DNA of 64,000 nucleotides from Didymella arachidicola (GCA_016630955.3 CM049994.1:1116001-1180000); one strand, 5' to 3'. Positions 32,679 through 45,447 are shown, counted from the stretch's first letter. The notes: generated from the letters alone by a model not told the origin. Numbers and translations are program-made.

Positions 32679-32965
32679 AGATTGAGGATTTGTGGCATGC
32701 ATGCGAGATGTGAGTGTTTGGCGGGGTTTGCGGATGTTGTTTTGTAATTTGCGAGGACTCTAGGTGGGTAAGGTATGAATATTGAAATTGAGAGGTTAGG
32801 GGTTGTGGAGGAGTAGTGGGAAGGCAATGGTTTGCGGATAATTTTGTCTTGAGATGTGCAGCTTAAGCACGAAAGTGCGTCCGATTAGCGGTTGTGGTGT
32901 ACATGGTATCTATGCTATGGACAAAAGGCGCCAACAATGCAACTCCCAACTTTGCGACCTAGCGA

Positions 32966-35200
32966 TCATGCTTTGACCTCCTTCTCGCCCTCTGCCACTG
33001 GCGGCGCATCACCCTTCTCAGCATCCAGAGGCAGACTCGCTCTGCTCTGGCCCTTGCTAGCCCGCTTCAACCTCCTCGCCTCTCTCTCGGCTTCTCTCTC
33101 AGCTCTCTTCTCCTTTTCAGCATCTAGACCGGTCTTCGTTTCCTCGTGGTGCTTATCCAATACATTCGCACCGATCAGAAGCGAGATCAGCAATCCTGCT
33201 GCACCGAACACAGCGTACAGGATCCACATCTTACTCAAGCCCCGAGCGAAAGCGTCACGAGCGATTGCTTTCTGTGGTCCGGGGAGGGAATTGATAAGCC
33301 CGACGTTCGCGCCTGCAGCACCGCCGCCGAAGGATGACGCGGTCTGCTCGCCGAGAGAAGCGCGGAGCGAACCTTGTTGTGCTTTCATTTCGTTCTGGAA
33401 GATGACGGAGCCAACGACGACGGAGATTGCGGAGCCAAGATTACGCGTAAAACCGAATGTGGCGGTTGCAGTTGCGATGTCGCGTTTCTACCAATGAGTT
33501 AGCGGTTGCGTGCGATTGGTAACGATGCGCTGATGCGGTGAAGCTGTACCCCACGCGGAGCGGGGGAAGGAGACCCTGCGTCAAGCATAAAGGAAAATCC
33601 CATCGGACGGGATTTGGTGTACTTACGGGGACAAGACTCTGCATGGCGATGAGAGGAGCTTGGAAGTTGGGACCGACACCGATGCCTGCGATGACTTGGT
33701 AGATGATGATCTTTGCCCAGCCTGAGTGCGCACCGAGGTTTATGAAAAGACCGGTACCCAGGGTCATCATGAACATACCGAACCAGATGATGGGGCGGTA
33801 TTGTCCGGTCTTCCTGATGACGATACCCGTCATGATGGAGAAGATAGAGAGCGCGATCGCAGTTGGGAGCAGGTAAACTCCTGAAAGGATGGGTGTCGCA
33901 CCAAGAACAGCCTGGAAGTAAAGAGGCAGGAAGTAGTTGCCCGGAATGAAGACAAATGCGTGGCAGAAGCAGGTACCAAGAGCGGCGACGTTCGATCGCT
34001 TCGAGAAGATGCTCAAGGGCATCAGGGGATACGGTGCAAGTCGCGACTCGACCACGAAGAATAAGCCAATGGTGACGGCACCAAAGATGATCAAGCACAG
34101 CACTATAGCCGAGGCCCAAGGGTGCGAAATGCCGCCATATTCGAGACCGAGAAGGAGCATGATAGTTCCTGAGACCATTGTCAAAGAGCCGAGCCAGTCA
34201 ACTGCCTTCAATCCCTTAGCTATTGGTGTTTTTGGCGTTTGAATATCGAGGAAGAGAATAAGAATGATGAAAGCAAGACCGTCGAAAGGCAGATTGATCC
34301 AGAAACACCTAGCACGTTGTTAACTTTTTGAATCCACAAGAAGATATTGCCTCGGACAGCGAAGACACTCACCACCTCCAATTGACCTTCTGCGTGAACA
34401 GGCCTCCTACGATGGGTCCAAGACTGCTGGCGAGCGCCCAAATACCTCCAATAATACCAAAATATGCGCCACGGTCGCGCATAGCGAAAAGGTCAGAGAT
34501 GGTGATGTTTACTAGAATCACAAGGCCTCCACCGCCTATGCCCTGGATTACTCGAGCGCCAATCAACATGTTCATGTTGATGGACAACGCAGCGATCAGC
34601 GATCCAACGAAAAAGATGGCGTTTGTGACCAACAGACATGGCTTGCGGCCAAAGATGTCTGAGACCTTGCCCCAGATGGGAGTGGCGGCGGAGTTGGCGA
34701 TGAGGTAGGCTGAACCGACCCATGTGTATCCAGATGCAGACTGGAACTCCTCTGCGATGGTAGGCAGGGCCGTAGTAACGATCGTGACGTCGAGCGCGGC
34801 AAGTAAGACGGCGATGGCTAAGGAGAGCATGATCAGGGCGATCTGGTTTACTACTTAAGTTTATATCCAAATGCATATGGAGGATTCTTCTGCCTACCTT
34901 GGCCTTACTCCGTTGTGGTCGCTCCTCCTCTTGCGCTGCGGGCGCGGCAGGTGCGTCGACGGCGACATCTTTGCTAACTTCTTCTTTTGATGCGTTGCCA
35001 GATGCATTCGCAGGTATGTCATCCTCTTTGCTTTCGCTGGGCGCGTGCGACGCCGCTTCGCCTTCTGTCAGGGTACGGTTGCTGCGTGAGGATGTCGGAG
35101 TATCGACGATGTCATTCCGCGCAAAGTTTGAGCCTGCGGTCGAGTCCGCCGTGTGCTGCGTCTCGCGCCCAGGCTTGTTCGTGGCCGTGGACGGGTCCAT
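32966..35200 (-). CDS. DHA2-type MFS multidrug efflux transporter, 658 aa
   Basis: Exons are 35200-34898, 34842-34373, 34308-33627 and 33487-32966. The introns are 55, 64 and 139 nt, all phase-consistent; the last has a GCTAAC branch before TAG. I take the ATG at 35200 (MDPSTATN) because the frame upstream lacks one. A long polar N-terminus (about 100 residues) is followed by the membrane part. Landmarks are LDVTIVTTALPTIAEEF in helix 1, WGKVSDIFGRKPCLL (motif A), GARVIQGIGGGGLVIL (motif B) and 'GPIVGGLFTQKVNWRWCFWI' (motif C and the family NWRWCFWINLP). These mark 14-helix drug:H+ antiporters. The basic-acidic C-terminal tail is cytosolic. The substrate is unknown. Confidence 0.92.
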
Positions 35201-37358
35201 TATATGCAGGCAGAGCTGCTTGGCAAAACCGGGAAGTGAAGAGAGGAGAGCGACAGCATGGTGGACTGCAGGATTTGCAAGGCTGGAACAATGGTTGCGT
35301 AGGCGCCTTGCGGTCACGGAGTTTGACTAGCACCGATTTGCGCTTGTCTCGATGAATCAACGGAATCGTGATAGATCGCAGATATTGCGTCTGCGTATCC
35401 TTATTTCCGGGCAACGCGTCCATGTTGGAAATATGAGGATGTCAAGGTGTATGAACATCGTAAACCGCAATTGTAGTCAAATAAAACTACGCGCACAAAG
35501 TGTGCTGTGTAAGGCTGAACCCTTGGTAGGGCCCTGCATTTCTCACTTGGCATACGTTTGGCTGATCCTGTCAAGTTCGTCGAATCCGTAGTAGCAGAAG
35601 TATCGTTCGAGCAGCGCAAAGCCCTGTCCCAATGGTCGCGCAAATTTATTGATCAAGCAATATCTGGGAGAATCCTCTGGTATGGCCTTTCGATAGTGGA
35701 GGACCTTGAGAATGCATCTCGGAATGCGCTTTCTGGCAGCATGCTCATCAACACCAAGCCTTCGGTTAGATGCGCACGTGGTCTCCTGCAACGTCACATG
35801 GGGTCGGTCAGGACCGAGAACAATCTGTGTTCGCAATTGCAGCCGCGGAGGACAAGATACGAGAGGCGACGCACCAAAGCGCAAAGTGTTGCGTGTCGTC
35901 CTATTGGTGTCAGCAATTGCACTGCTGGGTTCAACAGCAAGCTGAGGGTGCTGGGGGTGCTCTAGGGCTGTTGAACCCCGCTGCACTGCTTCTAGTGGTG
36001 CTTCTGGTAATAGTGCGTCTATTGTAGGCGCTGGAAGGGCGCTGTGCATGGCACCGGTCTTTAGTGAAACGCTGAGCTTGCGGTTGCAGACACCTGGCTT
36101 GTAGATCTCGATGGAGGCGTTGGCGAGTGTCTTTGAAGAAGCTCGCAATGGGCCGCTTTCGTCATGTCTGGGACTGATCGAGGATCGGAATGGACCCCAG
36201 CGTCTCCACACGTTGTCCCAGCGCCGAGCATGCAAAAGTTTGGGGAGGAGACGGGGGTTCGCTTGGGGATCCCGTCCCGCTGAAGAGCAGCTGAAAGCGG
36301 CCACGGTGGGTTTCGTCATGCATCGAGTGGATGGGGACATGTGGGAGCGTGGTGTTGAGGACCTAAGCTGCAAGGCTAGACTATCTCGCAGCTGGCCAGC
36401 GAGTAGCAGCCAGAGCCTTAGTGCAGCGATGCGACCGTTCCACGCGCAGCACGCTGGAAACGTTATCAGCCTCCTTCCACTGTTGGCTGGGAGGCGGCCT
36501 GATTGCAGCAGCCCCTCACTTTTCCCCGCCCGCAGCGCTGACTGGGTGTGGTTGAACTTTGAAGGTTGCGGTTTGCTCCGCGAGGCTCTCTTCTCCCTCC
36601 TCTCTCCTCGTGGTCAAGGCGCAGACTCGGCGGTCCAGGCTCTGCAAAGCCGATCAGCCGAGGGGGTGCAGCAGCCGAACGAAGCCACGACAGGGCTCTG
36701 CAGCAACAGGGCCTGCGCGGCAGAGTGCATGCAGAGAGTCGAGTTGCCCGAGGTGGGCCTGGCTGTTGACGTTGCGCAATGGACTCCCAGGCATTCCGCG
36801 CAGAACAGCGGGCCAGCTTATCGTGGCGGCTGCGTTCCATGGAGCGCACAGAGGCCCCAGTGGACGAAAGCATGCACCGGCAGCGCCCTGGAAAGGTTCC
36901 GTGGTCTGGGGAGGCATTTTGCAGCCCACACTAAACTAGGGCTCGCCGCTCGCCTCGCCCGCCAAACCCCCAACGCCTCTGCTTCCAGCGTGCAAACTCT
37001 CCCTTTTAGCGACCCCCCCACGCGCGTCTGCGGCTGTCTGCGCCAGCGCCAGCACTTGCACTTGTACCAGCACCAGCAACACAACCTGCGACCTGCGACC
37101 CGCAACCCTTCGACCTGCACGCCATTTCCGTCCCCCAGCCCTTGCATCGCCGCGCCATATTTGCATGGCGACCACCCCAAAACCGCCGACTATCCCCGCG
37201 CCGTCTGAGTAGAAGACATCACGCATACGCATGTCGACGCCGGCCAGCCCAAGGAACACCGCCGAGGGCGCCCTGGAACCGGACATCATCACCACCTCCT
37301 CGCACACGCTGTGACAGCGACCGAGGCATTGACCCAGCGCACCTGCGCACCACCCGCC
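35201..37358. other. Long intergenic region upstream of REG1 and of the efflux gene
   Basis: 2.16 kb shared by the promoters of two divergent genes. From about 36.5 kb onward the + strand becomes GC-rich and then C-rich (about 37.0-37.3 kb), consistent with a long 5' leader of REG1. Large open frames on both strands in the GC-rich part have low-complexity composition and are not credible proteins. Confidence 0.4.
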
Positions 37359-39209
37359 ATGGCCGAAGTGCTGCACACGCCGCGTGAGGGCTCGCCGTTT
37401 GGAGGGCCCCCAATGGCGCGCACCACCTCGTCGGCGAACCTCTACAGCGCCCTGCAGTCGCCCCGGAGGAACCACTTCTCGCTCAACGACCTGCGCGCCC
37501 ACTCGGAGCAGTCCGAGTCGTCGCGCGCCTCCTCGCTGCACTCCGAGTCCTCCAGCAGCCTGTCCCTCGACACCAGACTGGACGAGTCGAGCAGCGAGGA
37601 CGACGCCCTTGCGTTCCCACACTACGGCAGGAGCAGGACGAACGACTACAGCAAGACGCTCGACTCGTGCGAGCACACTGTCTCGCCGAGCATCAAAATC
37701 ACCGGCGAGCAATTGTCCCCCTTCGACATACCCACCCACGCCGAGAGCACATTGTCCACCGACACGCCTCTGACTACACCGGACCCCGTGCCCGTGTCCG
37801 AAGACGACACCGCTGTGCGGAAGGAGCCCTCACGTCACGTCGACTACCTCTCGTACGAGTGGAGGGAGGAGGACATCTGGTCCTCGTGGCGACACATCGT
37901 CGAGCATAGGAGCGTCTACGGTGAACGCTCCCGCCTCGAAAATGCTTCGTGGCGGACGTGGGCCAAGTCCCAGTTCAAACTGAAGACTGTGTCGCCCGAA
38001 ACACTCAATTGGTAAGTTCCAAGCTTTTTGATCGCCACCCCTGTCTTTAGCGTCGATCATCCCCATCCGTGCACCATGTCCAATTTCGACTCGCGATCGA
38101 AGGCTAACAAACAACGCAGGCTCAAGGACGTCGATGTAACATGGTTGTACGGGCCGTTGCAGCCTGCTTGCAATAGGTTTGCCTCGCAGCAGAACTCGGA
38201 GCCTGTCAGCCGTCTGTCCAAGAGCAGCTCGTTCTTGGGCAATGTCAAGAAGCCCATCCTGAAGAAGCGCAGCATGTCAGAGGCCATGTTACAAAGGTCG
38301 CTGTCAACATCATCATTGGTCGCTGAGGCTGCAGAAATAGCCCAGAAACAGCGCATACCGACCGCACAACTAGAGCGCCGGAAGCCTCGACCAATCATCG
38401 GCAGGAAAACTTCCGATCTCCCCACCGCCTCTTCATTAATCTCGACAACCACGAGCCGGGAACCCACCGATTACTTCACATCCAGATCGACATCAGGCCT
38501 CCACACGCCATTCGATGGCGAGAAGAAGCACATCAGGTTCGACGACAAGGTCGAGCAGTGCATTGCCATTGAAACAAAAGACGGAGACGATGATGAGGAT
38601 GACTTCAACCACAACCCTTGGGCATCACAGAACGACGAGGACTCGTCATCTGACGAAGGCGTTGTCATGATGAAGCGTTCGCGCAAGAACAGGAGACGGC
38701 CATTGTCCAGGACATCGTCAACGGCGAACGTCACCACAGCGAAGGCGACCAACAAGACGATTGAGAAGCTTCCGTCTACGACATTAAAGTATAGAACGGA
38801 CTCGCCCGACGTCACGGAACAGCAGCAGTCACATTCGTTGGGATTCTGGAGGTCAAGTAGGTTGTCACCTTCTCCTTCTCAGGAGACTTTGAGACCGTCA
38901 CATCCGTCTTCAAACTTCCTGCTCCCCGAAGATGACGACGACGAGGAATATTTCAATCCTTCTGGAGCATTCGGTGTACAGCGCCCCGCAACCCCCACTG
39001 CCTCGGACCCACACTCATTGCGGAACAGACACTTTGACGTTTGCTCCGAATCAGGTGGTCTCCGCAGGACCGCATCAGGCATGATTGCGCCCTTTGAAGA
39101 TGCAGACGACGAGCCCCGGCGCGGAGGCATACTAGGCAGCGTCGTGGATACAGTCAATACGGCAAGGGACATTGCCCATGTAATTTGGAACGTCGGATGG
39201 AAGAATTAA
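37359..39209 (+). CDS. REG1: REG1-type regulatory subunit of protein phosphatase 1 (glucose repression), 580 aa
   Basis: Exons are 37359-38011 and 38120-39209. The 108-nt intron has a GTAAGT donor and a CGCAG acceptor and splits the conserved domain. That domain (about residues 155-230) reads DYLSYEWREEDIWSSWRHI, RLENASWRTWAKSQ and 'SPETLNWLKDVDVTWLYGPL', the signature of the fungal Reg1/Hex2 family (DUF1752). A PP1 docking site of RVxF type is seen as KKHIRF, followed by DDKVEQCIAI. The remainder is Ser-rich and disordered. Yeast Reg1 targets Glc7 to Snf1 to keep glucose repression on, and the same is inferred here. I choose the ATG at 37359 because codons upstream in frame lack an ATG. Confidence 0.9.
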
Positions 39210-40504
39210 GGATACTGATGTAGATGAGAAAACGGATGTCATCACTAGCGACAGGCGTTATTGGTTTCCTACCACTGTACCATCTTTGGGCTGGCTTTTT
39301 CGTACGGTTCACGAGCATATACGGTCTGGATGAATGGCTTGGCTGGCTCTGGGACGGCGGTGTACATTGGTGATTTAGAGGACCCCCAAAGCTCGCTGCT
39401 GACGGGCTTGCATAGGTACAGACTACGGATGTAGTTCTGACCGATTGATAATATATACGTTACTAGTAATGCTTTGTCTGACATGGACGTGCAGAGTGTT
39501 TGCTCAACAAGAGCTTTGGAGGATGACGGAGCCGGACCAATGCCATGGTACACGTCGAGTCGTATGCTTATACGGGACAGCTGACAACCGGTCGAGGTCA
39601 CGGCGGCAGTACTATGCACGATTACCCCAGGTTTGAAATGTGGGCCTCCGTTTGTACGAGGCGCGGGGAGTTCCACGGTCCTCAGCATCACGTGTATGAT
39701 CGGTGTTGGATGGCTTGGTATTAGGCGCACCAGGCTTGCAGCGAACGTGAAACAGTTATTGCTTGCACGCCATTCGCCGTGTGACGATATGGCACAAATG
39801 TATGTAGAAGACCGCATTCTGCTTCTCAGATAACCTCTCCGTGAGGATTCGAGACGTTTGCGATTCTCCACATCTGCAAGCATCAGTTCGTCTGCCTACT
39901 TCATCAACCTGTAGTTGGTCCATGGCACCGCCGGATATGTCATCCTTGACTTTGCAATACATGACAGACCGGTAATTGGATGGCCTTGGGTGCACGAACA
40001 ACATTCCTCGAGTTGTTACACATGCAAGTCGACACGGAAAAATTACAGCCTGGGAACGATGCTGTCTCAGTCCACGGCAAGACAAAGAGCTCTCAGCCTA
40101 GCGAGCACTAGCGTCAACAGCTTTCGAGTGGGGCAGGGTGCTGCAAGGAGGCTGTAATTAAGGTGAAAGTGACAGGAGCGAAGGGGTAACATGGCGACCA
40201 TTGTGTGAAGTTGTCGCTACAAGTTTCGCCTCTTTTGAATCCGAAACAATTCGCAACAGTGAAAGGCCAAGTGGTCGCTGTTCTCGAAGCTTCCCATGAG
40301 GTTCACGGCTTTAGGGCTTCGGACGAGCAGGGGTGCACGAAAGAGCCAATGAGAAGCTGAGCCCCAAGTTGACACGTTCACGTTCAGAGCTTCCTCCCGC
40401 ATTTATTTATCAACCGCCGCGTCCCAGCTTGCGCCTCTTCCACTACCTACCCTTCAACCTCTCCACCCAAGACCTCTGCCCACCTCCGACAGCAGGCAAT
40501 CACA
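39210..40504. other. Intergenic between REG1 and calnexin
   Basis: 1.3 kb. It contains one 204-codon minus-strand open frame, listed separately with low confidence, and the calnexin promoter. The last 120 bases before calnexin are C/T-rich (cgcctcttccactacctacccttc...), typical of a fungal 5' leader. Confidence 0.4.
39269..39883 (-). CDS. Hypothetical 204-aa open frame, unrecognised
   Basis: ATG-led and free of stops for 204 codons on the strand opposite REG1, beginning MLADVENRKRLESSRRGYL. No domain, signal peptide or transmembrane segment is recognised. A proline-rich patch (VELPAPRTNGGPHFKPG) and an 'SIGQNYIRSLYL' helix give it mild protein-like character. It could equally be the 3' region of REG1 read by chance. 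Confidence 0.2.
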   Translation of the reverse strand: MLADVENRKRLESSRRGYLRSRMRSSTYICAISSHGEWRASNNCFTFAASLVRLIPSHPTPIIHVMLRTVELPAPRTNGGPHFKPGVIVHSTAAVTSTGCQLSRISIRLDVYHGIGPAPSSSKALVEQTLCTSMSDKALLVTYILSIGQNYIRSLYLCKPVSSELWGSSKSPMYTAVPEPAKPFIQTVYAREPYEKASPKMVQW

Positions 40505-42348
40505 ATGCGTTTCTCAATTGGAGCTACCGCAGCGCTTGCTGCCGCCGTTGTGCGCGCCGAGGAGCCTGCCGCCGAGGCGTCCCCTTCGACCTCCGTTGCG
40601 AAGCCGACCTTCACAGTATGTGATTCGCCGAGCTTTGATCAGTCTTGAAACTAACCAACACCGCAGCCCACCACACTGAAGGCTCCCTTCCTTGAGCAGT
40701 TCACAGACGACTGGGAGACCCGATGGAAGGCCTCGCACGCAAAGAAGGACGTCAAGGCCGACGATGAGGAGTGGGCGTACGTTGGCAACTGGGCTGTCGA
40801 AGAGCCCACTGTTCTGAAGGGTGTTGAGGGCGATAAGGGTCTTGTTGTCAAGGACAAGGCTGCTCATCACGCCATTTCCGCCAAGTTCCCCAAGGCCATC
40901 GACAACAAGGACAACACCCTCGTTGTCCAGTACGAGGTCAAGCTCCAGAGTAAGTCAATCGCACTGATTTCCGCAAGGCCAACAAACTAACATCTCACAG
41001 ACGGCCTTGAGTGCGGTGGTGCTTACCTGAAGCTCCTCAAAGAGGAGGCTGCTCTTCACGCCGAGGAGTTCTCCAACGCCTCTCCCTACGTGATCATGTT
41101 CGGTCCCGACAAGTGCGGTGCTACCAACAAGGTACAGCTCACAGTCTCAATTGCATGTTCATAAGCTCACAGCTGTAGGTTCACTTCATTTTCAAGCACA
41201 AGAACCCCAAGACCGGCGAATATGAGGAGAAGCACCTCACGAACCCCCCGATGGCTCGCATCGTCAAGACATCTACTCTCTACACTCTGATCGTCCGCCC
41301 CGACCAGACCTTCGAGATCAAGATCGACGGCGAGTCCACTCGCAACGGTACCTTCCACGAGGACTTCACCCCCTCGGTCAACCCCGAGGCTGAGATCGAC
41401 GACGCCGACGACAAGAAGCCCGAGGACTGGGTCGATGAGGCCCGCATTGCCGACCCTGAGGCTACCAAGCCTGAGGACTGGGATGAGGACGCTCCTTTCG
41501 AGATTGTCGACGAGACCGCCGAGAAGCCCGAGGACTGGCTCGAGGACGAGCCCACCACCATCCCTGACCCCGAGGCTCAGAAGCCTGAGGACTGGGACGA
41601 CGAGGAGGATGGTGACTGGGTCGCCCCTACCGTCCCCAACCCCAAGTGCGACGAGGTCTCCGGCTGTGGCAAGTGGGAGCGTCCTATGATTAAGAACCCT
41701 GCCTACAAGGGCAAGTGGACCGCTCCTTACATCGACAACCCCGCTTACAAGGGCGTCTGGGCTCCTCGCAAGATTCCCAACCCCAACTACTTCGAGGACA
41801 AGACCCCTGCCAACTTCGAGCCCATTGGCGCTGTTGGTATCGAGCTTTGGTCCATGCAGAACGACATCCTTTTCGACAACATCTACATCGGTCACTCCGC
41901 TGAGGATGCCAAGGCTCTCGAGGAGGAGACCTTCGTCCCCAAGAAGGCTGCTGAGAAAGCTGAGGAGGAGGCCCAGGCACCCAAGCCCAAGGACTCGCCC
42001 AAGTCGCCCTCTGACCTTGTCTTCAAGGACGACCCGGCCCTGTACATCAAGGAGAAGGTCAACCTCTTCATCGAGGTTGCGAAGCGCGACCCCGTTGAGG
42101 CTGTCAAGTTTGTTCCTGAGGTCGCTGGTGGTATCGCCGCTCTCGCCGTCACCTTCCTTGTTCTCCTTGTCTCTCTCTTCGCTGGTTCTGGTGCAGCTCC
42201 CTCCAAGGAGCAGCTCAAGGCCAAGGCTGACCAGGCCAAGAAAGCCGCTGTTGACGCCAAGGACAAGGCTGCCGAGGCCGTTGCCTCTGGCTCGCAAAAG
42301 GCTCAGGCCGAGGTGCAGAAGCGCCAGACTCGCTCGTCTGCGCAGTAA
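40505..42348 (+). CDS. Calnexin, ER membrane lectin chaperone, 564 aa
   Basis: Exons are 40505-40615, 40667-40949, 41001-41131 and 41179-42348. The introns are 51, 51 and 47 nt with textbook sites. The protein has a signal peptide (MRFSIGATAALAAAVVRA) and a lectin domain with 'LECGGAYLKLL' and 'MFGPDKCGATNKVHFIF'. The P-domain has four KPEDW repeats followed by repeats of NPAYKGKW / NPAYKGVW / NPNYFED. One transmembrane helix lies near 490-512 (IAALAVTFLVLLVSLFAG), and the cytosolic tail is short and Lys/Ala-rich. It holds monoglucosylated glycoproteins in the ER for folding, acting downstream of glycans whose first glucose is added by ALG6. The encoded protein matches the usual fungal length. 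Confidence 0.96.
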
Positions 42349-43143
42349 ATGCGGCAGGCAACATGGACAGTTTGATGGGATTGTGGAGGTAGTCGAGGAG
42401 ATACTTATTTGATTTTATAGCGAGCAGCCCCAGACAAGAGTCTAGGAGGCAATTGATCGATATCGCCAAAGCGATTGGGTTTGATTGTACCACAGTTATA
42501 TATCGTTCGGGTAAAAAGGCGCAGAGTGTACCATAGCCGCTGTCATGGACAGGCACAACAAATCGATTTTGAGCATGATCATATTTCGGGGGTTTGTTTG
42601 CTACTGTGTCATGTGTGCTCGTTATCTAGCAATCCACTGCTTTGGAAGATAGTGAGAGGCCAGAAAGTGATAGCCCATTCCATGGCGCAATTGTCCATTG
42701 CATAATAAGAAGGCGCACAATCAGGATTTGTACAAATATTTACTCTACTGCTCTCTTTCAATCACACCGACTGCGGCCAGAAGTCTGCAGGTCTTCTCGT
42801 CACTCAAGATAATGCTCGTGGAAATGGCGGAGTTGGCGGTCGGAGTAGACATCCCGAACGAGTTTGGCGTTTACGGCGTCTACCTATCAGCCCTCGCAGT
42901 TCTCCGCTCATCGGCGGTCATGCAACGCGGGACAAGCTCCCATTGACCTCGGGACTTGCGGGGAGAGCTCCACATCAACCATCGGTCACGAAGGGCAGGT
43001 CGGAGTTCCTTTCCCTTTCAAAGCCGCGACAAGCCTATTGCCTCGTGGTCTCTAGTTTGCTCCGAAGCTTCAAAAGTAGCCAGGCCCGATTTCTGCAGGG
43101 AGAGTGAGCTACTTCCTCCATCCTCTGTCGGTTTAGCGGAAAC
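42349..43143. other. Intergenic between calnexin and MMSDH
   Basis: 795 bases: calnexin 3' UTR and MMSDH promoter. No other gene or repeat is visible. Confidence 0.4.
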
Positions 43144-44981
43144 ATGGCCTCCCGTCGTGCTATCGCACGCATCCCGGCGCTGGCCGCTCGCTCTTCCCTC
43201 CACCGCGCTGCTCCTCTCTGCACCAGAATGTCGGCTCCAGTCAGCGTGAACAAGGTCGCTGCCAGGCGGCTGCATGCCACCGCGCAGCACTTGAAGCCTG
43301 CGGGCGCTGCTGCCGTGCAGAACTATCCTGCGGATAACTACCCGATGACCCACGAGAAGATCGCATCGCCGCACGACACACAAAACTTTCTTGATAACAA
43401 GTTTGTGGCTTCGAAGGCCACAAAATGGATCGACCTCCACGATCCTGCCTCCAACAACCTGGTCACAAGAGTGCCCCAGAGCACCGACGAGGAGCTCAAG
43501 GCTGCGGTCGACAGCGCTGAGAAGGCGTTCCCTGCGTGGAAGGCGACCAGCGTGCTTCACAGGCAGCAGATCATGTTCAAGTACACGGCGCTCATCCGCG
43601 AGAACTGGGACAGGCTTGCTGCGAGCATCACACTCGAGCAGGGCAAGACCTTTGCCGATGCGCGAGGTGATGTCCTGCGTGGTCTGCAGGTCGCAGAGAC
43701 GTCTTGCGGTATCCCCACGCAGATGACCGGCGAGGTCTTGGAGGTCTCCAAGGACATGGAGACTCGCAGTTACAGGGAGCCATTGGGCGTTGTTGCTGCG
43801 ATCTGCCCCTTCAGTGAGTGCCTCCGCGCGTGAGTGTGGTAACGGGCTGATAATATTTGCAGACTTCCCTGCCATGATTCCCCTCTGGACGATCCCGATC
43901 GCCACTGCAACCGGAAACACCGTGGTCCTCAAGCCTTCTGAGCGCGACCCCGGTGCGTGCATGATCCTCGCGGAGCTCGCCGAGAAGGCCGGCTTCCCTC
44001 CCGGCGTGATCAACATTGTGCACGGCTCTGCCAGAACCGTGGACTTTATCCTCGACGAGCCCCGCATCAAGGCGATTAGCTTTGTCGGCTCCAACAAGGC
44101 TGGAGAGTATATTTTCGCCCGCGGCTCCGCCAACGGCAAGCGTGTCCAGGCCAACCTCGGTGCTAAGAACCACGCCGCCGTCCTCCCCGACTGCAACAAG
44201 AACCACGCGCTGAACGCTATTGCTGGTGCTGCTTTCGGTGCTGCGGGTCAGCGATGCATGGCTCTCAGTACTCTTGTCCTGGTCGGCGAGACCAAGGAGT
44301 GGGTTGGCGAGATTGCCGAGCGCGCAAAGGCTCTGAAGATGGACGGTGGATTCGAGAAGGACACTGACCTCGGCCCCGTCATCAGCCCCGAGTCCAAGAA
44401 GCGCATTGAGGAGTTGATCACCAGCGCCGAACAGGAGGGCGCCACCATCCTCCTCGACGGCCGTGGCCAAAAGCCCGCGTCTGGCAAATACCCCGACGGC
44501 AACTGGGTTGGCCCGACCATCATCGCCAACGTCAAGCCCCACATGAAGTGCTACACGGAGGAGATCTTCGGCCCGGTACTCGTCTGCCTGAACGTCGAAA
44601 CCATCGACGAAGCGATTGAGTTGATCAACGCAAACGAGTACGGCAACGGCACAGCCATCTTCACACGCTCCGGCGCGACAGCAGGGAAGTTCCAGCGCGA
44701 GATCGAGGCCGGCCAGGTCGGTATCAACGTGCCTATTCCCGTGCCTGTAAGTTTTTTCTCTCTCTCTCTCCAAACATCAGACGTTGTTGCTAATATAAGA
44801 ACAGCTGCCCATGTTCTCCTTCACCGGCAACAAGAAGTCGATCGCAGGCGGCGGAGCCAATACGTTCTACGGCAAGCCCGGACTGCAGTTCTACACGCAG
44901 CAGAAGACGGTGACGAGTCTGTGGCGGAGCGAGGATGCGATTGCGACCAAGGCGGATGTTGCTATGCCGACGCAGTCGTAG
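43144..44981 (+). CDS. Methylmalonate-semialdehyde dehydrogenase (CoA-acylating), mitochondrial, 576 aa
   Basis: Exons are 43144-43813, 43863-44746 and 44805-44981, with introns of 49 and 58 nt. The N-terminus is an Arg/Ala-rich mitochondrial presequence (MASRRAIARIPALAARSS). The aldehyde dehydrogenase fold shows WTIPIATATGNTVVLKPSE, SFVGSNKAGEYIF, NLGAKNHAAVLPD and the nucleophile Cys355 in GAAGQRCMALS. The Asn-containing 'GAKNH' in place of the usual general-base Glu motif marks the CoA-dependent MMSDH group (ALDH6 type). It converts methylmalonate semialdehyde to propionyl-CoA and malonate semialdehyde to acetyl-CoA in valine and pyrimidine breakdown. An internal Met29 could give a shorter form. 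Confidence 0.94.
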
Positions 44982-45215
44982 ATGGAGTGGTCGTAAAAGT
45001 GCTACCAAAATTGTGTATACGGTTGTTACTGGCCATGTGGAGTGGTGCAGAGCAAGTGATTGTGTACTTTCTTGTTAGCTATTACGATGCTAGTGCGAAA
45101 AGTAAGCAGTTTTATGGCTATGAATCACCAAATGCTGCATACACTTCTTACTAGATATCGTGGAGCTGATGCAGAAATCACGCATTCGTACACCTTCAAC
45201 ACACCAAGTCATACG

Positions 45216-45312
45216 CACATGTCTTCACACACATGTCCTCTCACACATTTCCTCACACACATGTCCTCACACACATGTCCTCACACACATGTCCTCACAC
45301 ACATGTCCTCAC
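45216..45312 (+). repeat. 14-bp tandem repeat (ACACATGTCCTCAC)
   Basis: Four perfect units occupy 45257-45312, preceded by degenerate copies from about 45216. Each unit contains ACATGT, a 6-bp palindrome, so the array presents it at regular 14-bp spacing. Confidence 0.85.
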
Positions 45313-45447
45313 ACACCACCCCATGCCCAAAAAAAGCAATCACCCCATTCCCCACATGACCGCACACACTTCGGTCCCTTCTAGCAGCACATGCAATATA
45401 GATAGTAGCAGCACATGCCAACATAGATAACAGCGGAAGTCCCGGGA

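Larger units (their letters stand above)
32140..32965. other. Intergenic region with homopolymer tract and a dispersed-repeat copy
   Basis: 826 bases between the 3' ends of the HET gene and the efflux transporter. It contains the C18/A23 tract and the diverged repeat listed separately. No coding sequence is supported. Confidence 0.5.

Noticed and set aside
35543..36373. 276-codon minus-strand open frame
   Set aside because: No recognisable domain, erratic composition, and it overlaps the other spurious frame.
36111..37208. 365-codon ATG-led open frame on the + strand upstream of REG1
   Set aside because: GC-rich low-complexity translation without any domain, overlapping an equally long minus-strand frame; fits a C-rich leader region better than a gene.
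45216..45312. CRISPR-like array
   Set aside because: Contiguous 14-bp units with no spacers, in a fungal nuclear genome.
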